This document shows, in pieces, positions 19,076 through 25,820 of a stretch of 25,820 bases of DNA. The notes beneath the pieces are model-generated. The model saw only the letters and a list, made by a program, of their open reading frames with translations, was not told the DNA's origin and searched no databases. The DNA is taken from NCBI GenBank assembly GCA_003522145.1, contig DPGD01000027.1:5335-31154 (forward strand). Reading direction: 5' to 3'. The DNA is from Clostridiales bacterium (lineage in GTDB: Bacteria; Bacillota; Clostridia; Oscillospirales; CAG-272). Numbering within the stretch: the first letter of the stretch is position 1; each line of letters starts with the position of its first letter. The position numbers and the translations under genes were made by a program.

Positions 19076-22000
19076 TTATTTCTTTTTCTTTTTCAGCAGG
19101 AAGAACGCTGCCCCGCCGCCGAGGACAAGAACCGCCGCCACGATCAGAACGATATACAGGGTTGCCGAGGAAGGGTTCTCCTCATCGGAAGTTCCCGAGC
19201 CGGAAGCAGTGGTTTTCGTGCTTTCCGAAACCGTTCCGTCCGGGGAAGCCGGTTCGGAAGCGGGCGTAGATGCAGAAGTCGGCAGGGGAGTAGGCGTGGG
19301 TATCACCGGAGCGCTTACCTCCAGAATCAGATTCACATTGTCCAGAATTGATCCGTCGCTTTCCACGATCACCGCCTTCATCCCCGATTCCACAGCCGTA
19401 TCCTCCGGACAAAGCTTGTTTTTCGCATCCACAAAGCCCACCTTCGCTCCTCCTCCGGTGACGGTGAAGAGGGCGGAAAGCTCCTTTGCAGTGGTTCCGT
19501 CGGGAATTCCGGTCAGCTTGCCGTCTTCGCTTTTCACACTGTCGTTTTCGATGAGAGAAGCGGTGTTCAACACAGCCTTGAAATTCTCCAGGTAATCTCT
19601 CTGGATCTCCTCAAGGACCTCTTTCAGGCTCCGGTGGTCAGCGTCCCCTTCCACAGGAACCGGCGTGCTTAAATACTGTTTGCCGTTCAGAATGTTCAGT
19701 GCGATCTCTCTGCCGTAGTTGTAGTAGGTGCTCAGATTGGACACGCCCATGGTGTCGTTGCCATCGGTGATTTTCTTGCCGGACTGCACCTTCTTTTCGG
19801 CTTTGGCGAAGAAATTGGACCACATCCGGTAATAGTAGTCCTCCATCAGACCGTTCAGGGAGCGGTTGGCATAGTTGCCCAGGTCTATGGTGCTCCAGTT
19901 GGTAATCAGCATCACCGCATCCAGCTTCATCAGATCCACATCAAAGTCCCCGTAGGTGCCGGTGCGCGTATCGTTCACCCAGGTGTCCACTCTTCCCACC
20001 CATTTTCCAAGCAACTCGTTTTCCGAGAAAGCCGCCAGCTCATCGATCAGCTGCATGGCACGGAGGAACCTGGTTTTGTTGGCGTGGAAGGTTTCATAGT
20101 CCGCCTCCTGCGCCGCCTTGAAGGCATTGGCTAAGCATGCGGTGGCATCGCTGCTCAGTCTGGTTGTCAGAAGTTCCACCAGGTCGTAAATATAAGTTTC
20201 TTCATCCTTCAGCTCGTCATAATAGCCGATCAGCTGCTTGAGCGTGGCGGAAAAGATCTGCTGCGAATAGGAGGGGTAGAAATATCCGCCGGTATAATCG
20301 AACTTAGGATAGTTGGTGATGGCATTGTTGATGGTGGTGCCGTCTACCGTGTTGGTACCGTAAATCGTTTTGCACAGATCCGCCCAGGTGCCGGAGGCCA
20401 CCGAACTGCCGTAGCGCCGTTCTGCATAGTCCTTGATCCAGGTGCGGTAAGTCACTTCGGCAGAATCGCTCCAGCCCAATTCCCAGAACAGATCGAAAAC
20501 CACCGGGTTCCGCTCGGTGCCCTCGCTGGTCAGTCCGATGCCCTTTATGTGTTGCGCATTCTTCTGTGCATTTCTGAAATTCTGGATCATCCCGTTCAGG
20601 CTCAGATGTGCGCCCTCTCTTCCGCCGTAGTCCTCCAGAATGCAGAGGCACCAGGAGGTTCCGCCGAATTCATGGCCGCCATAGTTGGTCGTGTTTGTCC
20701 AACGGGGACTTTGCACGGAAGCCAAATCCAGCAACAGGATATGGTCTTCCCGATCCTCGCCCCAGCCCTCCACCACTTCGGGCAGAGGATTTTCCCACCA
20801 GGACTGTATCACCCAGACTGCGTCGCTGTTTTCCTCTAAAAGCTTATCCAGAACCGTCCGGCTCATCTGAGCCTTGTTGAAGCTTTTGTCCAATTGGAAG
20901 CCGGAGGAAATCTCATGCAGGAAGTCGCCGGCATAGTAGTCGCCGATTCTGCCGTAGATCTGATTCTGGACTTCATAGAACTTCTGGGCCAGCGAATCAA
21001 AGCCGGGGAAGGTGGTATTCAGCGCATAGGGACGGGTAAAGCCGGCCCAGGAGCCGGTAGAGGTCATGAAGGAGCCCACATTTTCAAATCCCTGCTCCTT
21101 CAATGTGGCGTCTGCCTTTTCCGCAAAGTCGGTGGGCAGGGTGCCGGTGAAGGCCTGCAAACAGGGATCGGCGCCCATAACTGCCAAATACCGCTGGTTC
21201 CTCCGTGCCATTTCCACGGTATCTTCCATCCATGTGAAGGACACCGGGCCTCCGGTTCCTTCCAGGTTGCCCATCAGCCACCAGGCTTTCCAGGTGTAGC
21301 CCGAAACGAACTGCAGGGCTTCTCTTGCGCTGTAGCCGTAGTTTTGCAGATACAAGACCCAAAGCGCTTCCGTAGCCGTGGTATCCAGCACCACATTCAC
21401 CCCTGAGAGCATCAGATAATCCAATTCCCTCTGCCACTCATCGAAACCGTAAAAGGGCATGGTATAGGAAAGTGTGCAATAGTTGTAGGCATAGCGGACT
21501 TCATAAGGCGATTCCTTATAGATGGTTTTCTCCACCGGAACCACCTTTTCTGGCATCTTGGTCTGTTTGGTCTCCTGAGAGATATGTACATTGCAGAAGT
21601 ATTTCAGATAGTAATTCAAGCCCGAAGCCACCGAAACGCCTTCATTTCCCTTGATATGGATCTTTCCGTCCTTGTCGGTGATTTCATAATAATCATTGCC
21701 GTTAAGCAACGGAGCTCCGATCTCAAAGGTAAAATAGGACAGATACTCCTCGCCTAAAATTCTGGAAACCAGACCTTCCAGGGCGGCAACGGTATCCTCC
21801 TTGGTGTAGGTATCCTTGATGTCGTATTTCCCGTTTGCGTCCTTTATGGCAGAAAGATCCACATTGCAGTTCTTTTTCAGCCATTCTTCATAGGAAGAAA
21901 CCGAAAAGGTGTCGGAAATTTCGGCCACCGGGTCGGCGGTTTTTTCGCCGTAGACCTCCAATTCCGAAATATATGTGGAGGCACTGCTTCCTTTTGTGGA

Positions 22001-22453
22001 CATCAGACTGAGCACTCTGACGATTCTGTAGGACTTCTGGCTTTGAATTTCAAAGACCAAACCGTCCGCGTCTGCCTTTTCCGGGGCGGTCATGGTTCCG
22101 ATCCGGTCAAAGGTTCTGCCGTCGGTACTGCCATACACATTGAAGGCCGTGTCGTAGCTACGCACCTCGCTCACCTTTAAGGGCTGCTTGATGACCACTT
22201 TCCCCAATTTGTAGTTGGCTTGCAGATCCACCTCCGCATAGAGGGGAATCTCTCTCCCGCTCCAATAGGTCGTGTCGTCACCGTCTGTGATGACCGCGGC
22301 ATTGCTGCTGTTTCTGTTTGCGTAAGCGGGTTTGCCTAAGGCAATATTCTCCTCCCCATCGGCAAAAGCCGTCTGAAGAGGCAGCACTGCAAAAGCCGAA
22401 AAAACCATAACCAGCGAAAGCAGAAGCGCCGGAATTCTTCCTCTTTGATTCAT
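19076..22453 (-). CDS. Secreted alpha-N-acetylglucosaminidase, GH89
   Basis: 1125 aa, ATG 22453 with AGGAGG 5 bases upstream. It has a Sec signal peptide (about 1-31, cleavage after 'QTAFA'), a CBM32/discoidin-like domain (about 35-170, 'NIALGKPAYANRNSSNAAVI', 'YISELEVYG'), the GH89 N-terminal domain (about 180-310), a TIM barrel and a helical C-terminal domain. Barrel hallmarks: 'YAYNYCTLSYTMPFYGFDEW' (compare YNVCTQSY in human NAGLU), 'WKAWWLMGNLEGTGGPVS', 'GDFLHEIS' with Glu514 as probable acid/base, and 'GIGLTSEGTE' with Glu644 as probable nucleophile. The family removes terminal alpha-1,4-linked GlcNAc, as found on gastric and duodenal mucin and heparan sulfate. After about residue 1050 come a Pro/Thr/Ser linker, one membrane helix ('LYIVLIVAAVLVLGGGAAFF') and a Lys-rich end: a membrane anchor, not an LPxTG sorting signal. 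Sugar-specific transporters are not adjacent. Confidence 0.9.
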   Translation of the reverse strand: MNQRGRIPALLLSLVMVFSAFAVLPLQTAFADGEENIALGKPAYANRNSSNAAVITDGDDTTYWSGREIPLYAEVDLQANYKLGKVVIKQPLKVSEVRSYDTAFNVYGSTDGRTFDRIGTMTAPEKADADGLVFEIQSQKSYRIVRVLSLMSTKGSSASTYISELEVYGEKTADPVAEISDTFSVSSYEEWLKKNCNVDLSAIKDANGKYDIKDTYTKEDTVAALEGLVSRILGEEYLSYFTFEIGAPLLNGNDYYEITDKDGKIHIKGNEGVSVASGLNYYLKYFCNVHISQETKQTKMPEKVVPVEKTIYKESPYEVRYAYNYCTLSYTMPFYGFDEWQRELDYLMLSGVNVVLDTTATEALWVLYLQNYGYSAREALQFVSGYTWKAWWLMGNLEGTGGPVSFTWMEDTVEMARRNQRYLAVMGADPCLQAFTGTLPTDFAEKADATLKEQGFENVGSFMTSTGSWAGFTRPYALNTTFPGFDSLAQKFYEVQNQIYGRIGDYYAGDFLHEISSGFQLDKSFNKAQMSRTVLDKLLEENSDAVWVIQSWWENPLPEVVEGWGEDREDHILLLDLASVQSPRWTNTTNYGGHEFGGTSWCLCILEDYGGREGAHLSLNGMIQNFRNAQKNAQHIKGIGLTSEGTERNPVVFDLFWELGWSDSAEVTYRTWIKDYAERRYGSSVASGTWADLCKTIYGTNTVDGTTINNAITNYPKFDYTGGYFYPSYSQQIFSATLKQLIGYYDELKDEETYIYDLVELLTTRLSSDATACLANAFKAAQEADYETFHANKTRFLRAMQLIDELAAFSENELLGKWVGRVDTWVNDTRTGTYGDFDVDLMKLDAVMLITNWSTIDLGNYANRSLNGLMEDYYYRMWSNFFAKAEKKVQSGKKITDGNDTMGVSNLSTYYNYGREIALNILNGKQYLSTPVPVEGDADHRSLKEVLEEIQRDYLENFKAVLNTASLIENDSVKSEDGKLTGIPDGTTAKELSALFTVTGGGAKVGFVDAKNKLCPEDTAVESGMKAVIVESDGSILDNVNLILEVSAPVIPTPTPLPTSASTPASEPASPDGTVSESTKTTASGSGTSDEENPSSATLYIVLIVAAVLVLGGGAAFFLLKKKKK

Positions 22454-22511
22454 AGGTTCCTCCTGATTTGGTTGAACTTCAAAATATGTTCAAAATTCTA
22501 AAAGTATATTT

Positions 22512-22540
22512 AGTATATCATAAATTGTTTTTGAACGCAA
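22512..22540 (-). promoter_or_regulatory. Possible promoter of the GH89 gene
   Basis: Minus strand: TTGCGT (22535-22540), 17-base spacer, TATACT (22512-22517). The -35 box is weak. The leader holds a direct repeat, TTCAAAAT, at about 22480 and 22491, which might bind a regulator. Confidence 0.5.
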
Positions 22541-22623
22541 TGAACAGATTCACTAAAAAGGTGCGGACAAAAATGTGCACATCCACCAACGCTCGGGAAA
22601 ATCCGGAATTCTCGCTCCAAAAG

Positions 22624-22652
22624 TTGACATTCGACAAAAAATATGATACACT
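22624..22652 (+). promoter_or_regulatory. Promoter of the DUF1643-vanZ pair
   Basis: TTGACA (22624-22629), 17-base spacer, TACACT (22647-22652), followed 20 bases later by GGAGGGAAG and ATG 22681. Confidence 0.8.
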
Positions 22653-22680
22653 GGGCATAAAATAAAACGGCGGAGGGAAG

Positions 22681-23355
22681 ATGTACATGGCGCACATTCC
22701 AAAATGCGGAACCGCAGAATTGCAGATCCCCGATTTCCGGGCCGCCCTGTCACAGTCGTTGCTTCCGCAGGAGGACTACGACAGCGAAAAATGGCTCTAT
22801 GTACCCTGTCGGTACGATGAATTCCGGTACATCCTGGGCACCAAAGGGAAAAAACCCTTGATCTGCATCGGAATCAATCCCAGCACCGCCCGTCCGGACG
22901 CTCTGGATAACACGCTGAAAAGCGTGGAGCGCACGGCGCTTTTCAACGGATACGACTCGTTTCTCATGTTCAATTTGTATGCCCAGCGGGCAACAGATCC
23001 GGACTATATGGAGCGAACCTTCAATTCTCTTTTGCACCGACAGAACATGGCGGCGTTTACCTACATTCTGGAAAATGCGGGAAGACAGCCTGCTATCTGG
23101 GCCGCATGGGGAACAATCATTGAAAAAAGGGAGTATTTGTTTGATTGCATGGCGGAGATGGTGTCTCTGGGGGAACAGTACGGTGCGCAGTGGTACACCT
23201 GTGGCAAGCGGTCCGCAAAAGGACACCCTCATCACCCCCTGTACTTAAAAAAGAACAGCCCCCTTGAAGAGTTTGACATCGCAGAATACCTGGAGTGCAC
23301 ACGCACCAAAAGCCTCCGGAGGCCAAAGCCTGCGCCGATTTTTTCAGCAGGATAG
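22681..23355 (+). CDS. DUF1643-domain protein
   Basis: 224 aa, ATG 22681 placed 4-5 bases after GGAGGG; ATG 22687 is an alternative. The DUF1643 core is clear: 'RYILGTKGKKPLICIGINPS' followed by 'TARPDALDNTLKSVERTALF' and 'MFNLYAQRATDPDYM' (G-x-N-P-S-x-A...D-x-T and N-L-Y/F-x-x-R-A-T). A second region, 'PAIWAAWGTIIEKREYLFDC', then 'WYTCGKRSAKGHPHHPLYLK', includes the conserved Trp-Gly and G-H-P-x-H-P features. The domain is sometimes compared to uracil-DNA-glycosylase-like folds, and its function is unproven. The basic, Pro-rich C-terminal extension after 'LEEFDIAEYL' is not part of the domain. It is followed after 37 bases by the VanZ-family gene and probably cotranscribed. Confidence 0.85.
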   Translation: MYMAHIPKCGTAELQIPDFRAALSQSLLPQEDYDSEKWLYVPCRYDEFRYILGTKGKKPLICIGINPSTARPDALDNTLKSVERTALFNGYDSFLMFNLYAQRATDPDYMERTFNSLLHRQNMAAFTYILENAGRQPAIWAAWGTIIEKREYLFDCMAEMVSLGEQYGAQWYTCGKRSAKGHPHHPLYLKKNSPLEEFDIAEYLECTRTKSLRRPKPAPIFSAG

Positions 23356-23392
23356 ACATCACATCCGGAAAACGCAAAGAAAGGATGCGCTC

Positions 23393-23932
23393 GTGAAAAC
23401 CGAAAAAGAAAAAAGGACGGGATTTATCCGCGGTCTTTTCCTGATTCTGACGCTTGGCTGTTGCCTTTTGATCTTTCTGAACTCGGCGGCAGATTCCGAA
23501 GTTTCGGGAAAGCAAAGCGGAACCATCACCGAGGCGCTTGCACCCGTGGTGATTCCGAATTACGACCAGCTCTCTCCCGGTGAGCAGAAAACACAGAAAA
23601 ACGAATTGGGCAGTCTGGTGCGCAAAGCCGGGCATTGTTTGGAATTCATGGCACTGGGCCTTTGCTCTTTCTCCTTTTGCCTGACCTTCCGAAAAAAGAA
23701 CGATCGGCAGGGGAGGCTTTTTCTTGCCTTTTTGTCCGCCTTGGCATTCAGCGTTCTGTACGCTGTTTCCGATGAAATACACCAGATCTTCGTTCCGGGA
23801 AGAGCCTGTGAATTTGAAGATGTTGTCACCGACACCATGGGCATTCTTTGCGGAATGCTGGTGCTTGCCGGACTGGTAAGGGCCAAAAGAGCCAAGGAAG
23901 CTGCCGGGCAAAGCAGCTTCACCCTCCAATGA
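23393..23932 (+). CDS. VanZ-family membrane protein
   Basis: 179 aa from a GTG at 23393, with AAAGGA 7 bases upstream; the frame is open further left into the DUF1643 gene but without a start-site signal. Four membrane segments are visible (about 11-30, 80-99, 107-125, 147-163). VanZ-like signatures are 'RKAGHCLEFMALGL' (His81, Glu84), 'SDEIHQIFVPGRACEFEDVV' (Asp127, Glu128, His130, Gln131, Arg137, Asp143) and 'DTMGILCGM'. VanZ of Tn1546 gives low-level teicoplanin resistance by an undefined effect on the envelope; most chromosomal relatives have unknown roles, so no resistance is implied. The loop 'SEVSGKQSGTITEALAPV' between the first two helices is typical of the family. Confidence 0.85.
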   Translation: MKTEKEKRTGFIRGLFLILTLGCCLLIFLNSAADSEVSGKQSGTITEALAPVVIPNYDQLSPGEQKTQKNELGSLVRKAGHCLEFMALGLCSFSFCLTFRKKNDRQGRLFLAFLSALAFSVLYAVSDEIHQIFVPGRACEFEDVVTDTMGILCGMLVLAGLVRAKRAKEAAGQSSFTLQ

Positions 23933-23952
23933 AACGGAATCTTCTATAGGTA

Positions 23953-23986
23953 GGAGTGCTTCGATCCCCCGATGCACCCCTTTTTT
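23953..23986 (+). terminator. Intrinsic terminator after the VanZ-family gene
   Basis: GGAGTGC (23953-23959) pairs with GCACCCC (23974-23980) with one mismatch, an inner ATC/GAT pair extends the stem, and TTTTTT follows. It isolates the pair upstream from proS. Confidence 0.65.
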
Positions 23987-24049
23987 GAGAGCGGACAGGC
24001 TTGCCCCGGGGACCTGTTTGCTTTTTAGGCTCTTTCTGTTGAAAAAGAT

Positions 24050-24078
24050 TTGACAATAGGGAAGAAAAGGTATATAAT
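24050..24078 (+). promoter_or_regulatory. Promoter of proS
   Basis: TTGACA (24050-24055), 17-base spacer and TATAAT (24073-24078): a full consensus promoter. The leader is only about 30 bases, too short for a T-box. Confidence 0.9.
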
Positions 24079-24114
24079 CACCCTGTAGTTTGGTATTTTG
24101 AAAGGAAAAATTTT

Positions 24115-25554
24115 ATGGCACAGGAAAAAATGGTCGGTCAGATCACGGACATGGAAAAGGATTTTGCCCAGTGGTATACCGATGTGGTGAAGAAGGCAGA
24201 GCTTGCCGATTATTCAGGCGTGAAGGGCTGTATGGTCATCCGTCCCTACGGATATGCCATTTGGGAAAACATTCAAAGGGACTTGGACGCCCGGTTCAAG
24301 GCTTTGGGACACGAGAATGTTTATATGCCCATGTTCATTCCCGAAAGTCTTTTGCAGAAGGAGAAGGATCATGTGGAGGGCTTTGCGCCGGAGTGCGCCT
24401 GGGTCACAGTGGGCGGACAAAACCAGCTGTCTGAACGGCTGTGCGTGCGTCCCACCTCCGAAACGCTGTTCTGCCAGCACTTCAAGGACATCATTCATTC
24501 CTACAGAGACCTTCCCAAGCTCTATAACCAATGGGTCAATGTGGTCCGGTGGGAAAAAACCACCCGCCCTTTTCTGCGTACCTCCGAATTCCTCTGGCAG
24601 GAGGGACACACCATGCACGCAACCGAGGAGGAGGCAAAAAAAGAAACTCTGCAGATGCTGAAGGTCTATGAGGACTTCTATTTGGAGAGCCTGGCCATCC
24701 CCGCCATCACCGGACAAAAGACCGAAAAGGAAAAATTTGCCGGCGCCATGGAAACCTACACCATCGAGCCGATGATGCACAACGGCGTAGCCCTGCAGGG
24801 CGGCACCTCTCACTATTTCGGAGACGGCTTTGCAAAGGCCTTTGACATCACCTTTACCGATAAAGACAACCAGATCAAGTATCCGCACCAGACCTCCTGG
24901 GGCGTTTCCACCCGGATGATCGGAGCAATCATCATGACCCACGGCGACAACAACGGCCTGATTCTGCCTCCGGCCATTGCGCCCATCCAGATAGTCGTGA
25001 TTCCGGTCCAACAGCATAAAGAAGGCGTTTTGGAAAAGGCGGCGTCCGTGACCGAAGGTCTGAAAAAAGCGGGGCTCCGGGTCTATATGGATCAGTCCGA
25101 CAACTCCCCCGGTTGGAAATACAGTCAGTATGAAATGAAGGGCGTGCCGGTGCGTCTGGAACTGGGACCCAGGGATATTGAGAATAACTCCTGCGTGCTG
25201 GTCTCCCGGGTGACCAGGGAAAAGAAGTTTGTTTCCTTGGATAATCTGGAGGAAGAGGTTCAAGCCATGCTGAAGTTCGTTCACGACGAGCTGGTGGAGC
25301 GGGCCTTGAAAAATCGGGAGGAAAAGACCCACGATGCTCATACCCACGAGGAATTTTTGGAGATTGCCGCCAACCGGCCCGGCTTTATCCGGGCAATGTG
25401 GTGCGGCGATTCGGCCTGCGAGGATCAGTTGAAGGACGAAACCGGCGGCGTGAAATCCAGGTGCATTCCCTTCACCGAGCAACACCTTTCCGACACCTGC
25501 GTGTGCTGTGGAAAAAAGGCCAAACACATGGTGGTCTGGGGCAGACAGTATTGA
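24115..25554 (+). CDS. proS: Proline--tRNA ligase, type 3 (archaeal/eukaryal form)
   Basis: 479 aa, ATG 24115 with GAAAGG 8 bases upstream. The enzyme charges tRNA-Pro with proline in the cytoplasm. Class II synthetase motifs: motif 1 near 'KGCMVIRPYGYAIWENIQRD', motif 2 'WEKTTRPFLRTSEFLWQEGH' with the ATP-binding Arg, and motif 3 'SWGVSTRMIGAIIMTHGD'. The proline pocket signature 'LCVRPTSETLF' lies between motifs 1 and 2. An anticodon-binding domain follows ('LPPAIAPIQIVVIPV' onward), then a C-terminal zinc-binding-like domain with Cys clusters ('MWCGDSACEDQLKD', 'SDTCVCCGKKAKHM') ending in Tyr. The absence of an editing insertion, the C-terminal domain and the terminal Tyr place it in the archaeal/eukaryal-like type found in many Firmicutes, not the E. 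coli type. It is transcribed alone. Confidence 0.95.
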   Translation: MAQEKMVGQITDMEKDFAQWYTDVVKKAELADYSGVKGCMVIRPYGYAIWENIQRDLDARFKALGHENVYMPMFIPESLLQKEKDHVEGFAPECAWVTVGGQNQLSERLCVRPTSETLFCQHFKDIIHSYRDLPKLYNQWVNVVRWEKTTRPFLRTSEFLWQEGHTMHATEEEAKKETLQMLKVYEDFYLESLAIPAITGQKTEKEKFAGAMETYTIEPMMHNGVALQGGTSHYFGDGFAKAFDITFTDKDNQIKYPHQTSWGVSTRMIGAIIMTHGDNNGLILPPAIAPIQIVVIPVQQHKEGVLEKAASVTEGLKKAGLRVYMDQSDNSPGWKYSQYEMKGVPVRLELGPRDIENNSCVLVSRVTREKKFVSLDNLEEEVQAMLKFVHDELVERALKNREEKTHDAHTHEEFLEIAANRPGFIRAMWCGDSACEDQLKDETGGVKSRCIPFTEQHLSDTCVCCGKKAKHMVVWGRQY

Positions 25555-25688
25555 GAACCCTAAAGAAATTCAAAAGGAAAAAAGCCTGCAAATCGGTTCT
25601 TTCAATCGGAAAAAGACTGTAAATGCACTTTGATCCAAAAGTCCAAACGCACTCCATTGCCAAAGTACCCAATTGGGGTACAACCTAT

Positions 25689-25733
25689 AGAATCCCCACG
25701 GAAGAGGACGAGTCCCTCTTCCGTGGGGATTCT
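25689..25733. repeat. 19-bp perfect inverted repeat after proS
   Basis: Arms 25689-25707 and 25715-25733 are perfectly complementary around ACGAGTC, about 135 bases after the proS stop. No T-run follows in either direction, so it is not a canonical terminator. A smaller GTACCC/GGGTAC hairpin lies just before it (about 25664-25680). The rest of 25555-25688 shows no gene. Confidence 0.75.
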
Positions 25734-25750
25734 CTTGTAAAATAGGTTTC

Positions 25751-25777
25751 TGTAAAAAGAAAAGGGGCAAAAGCCCC
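25751..25777 (-). terminator. Terminator of a leftward gene beyond the window
   Basis: GGGGC (25764-25768) and GCCCC (25773-25777) enclose AAAA. On the minus strand the stem is followed by TTTTCTTTTTAC, a good U-run. This predicts a leftward gene whose end lies to the right of 25800. Confidence 0.65.
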
Positions 25778-25820
25778 ACTGCAAAACAAAAAAGCCTTCC
25801 TCCCGTAAAGGGGAAGAAAG

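Noticed and set aside
24079..24114. T-box leader for proS
   Set aside because: The leader is about 30 bases, far too short for a T-box specifier and antiterminator structure.
24214..25527. A 437-codon open frame on the minus strand opposite proS
   Set aside because: proS is unambiguous on the plus strand with a consensus promoter; the opposite frame has no domain and no start signals.

Overview
The window reads as chromosomal DNA of a low-to-mid GC, spore-forming-lineage Firmicute (class Clostridia, most likely a gut anaerobe). Reasons: strong AGGAGG-type ribosome binding sites, many TTGACA-17-TATAAT-like promoters, a SpoVB/MurJ-type flippase, an archaeal/eukaryal-type (type 3) prolyl-tRNA synthetase, accessory genes of the kind carried by Firmicutes integrative conjugative elements, and a large secreted GH89 alpha-N-acetylglucosaminidase suited to host mucin glycans. 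The genus cannot be named from the sequence.

Layout. 1-2966: a hairpin repeat at the window edge, then a leftward lipoprotein with three lamin-tail-like domains and a CotH kinase-like domain. 3000-4600: divergent promoters, a structured leader, a small secreted or membrane protein and a GNAT acetyltransferase. 4639-8014: a membrane protein with an acidic tail overlapping an RluA-type pseudouridine synthase, then a SpoVB/MurJ-like flippase. 8067-10014: a shared terminator, a leftward lipoprotein of unknown function and tRNA-Val(GAC), each with a clear promoter. 10198-11175: two broken genes, an XRE regulator with a frameshift and a degraded prolipoprotein diacylglyceryl transferase (Lgt) tail. 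11537-12851: a PAP2-type phosphatase, a ~19-bp minisatellite and tRNA-Leu(TAG).

13071-18209 is the most interesting part. It looks like the remains of an integrative element next to tRNA-Leu: a same-strand run of small, often acidic accessory genes (two hypotheticals, a two-module ArdA-like antirestriction protein, a very acidic 112-aa protein, a DUF4314 protein, a 46-aa protein and a double ribbon-helix-helix-like protein), followed by a C5 DNA methyltransferase inactivated by an in-frame TGA. The methyltransferase coding sequence stops abruptly and joins the last ~55 codons of an ABC permease, itself frameshifted. No integrase, relaxase or conjugation gene remains. An intact ABC ATPase follows, without its permease.

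19076-25554: the leftward 1125-aa GH89 enzyme, then a rightward pair (DUF1643 protein, VanZ-family membrane protein), then proS under its own promoter. The last 260 bases hold hairpins, including a terminator for a leftward gene lying beyond the window.

How the parts work together: the anti-restriction genes plus a modification enzyme would have protected an incoming element from host defence; the element then decayed. The secreted lipoproteins, GH89 enzyme, flippase, PAP2 and VanZ proteins are envelope and surface functions. All family assignments rest on reading motifs by eye; no database search was possible.
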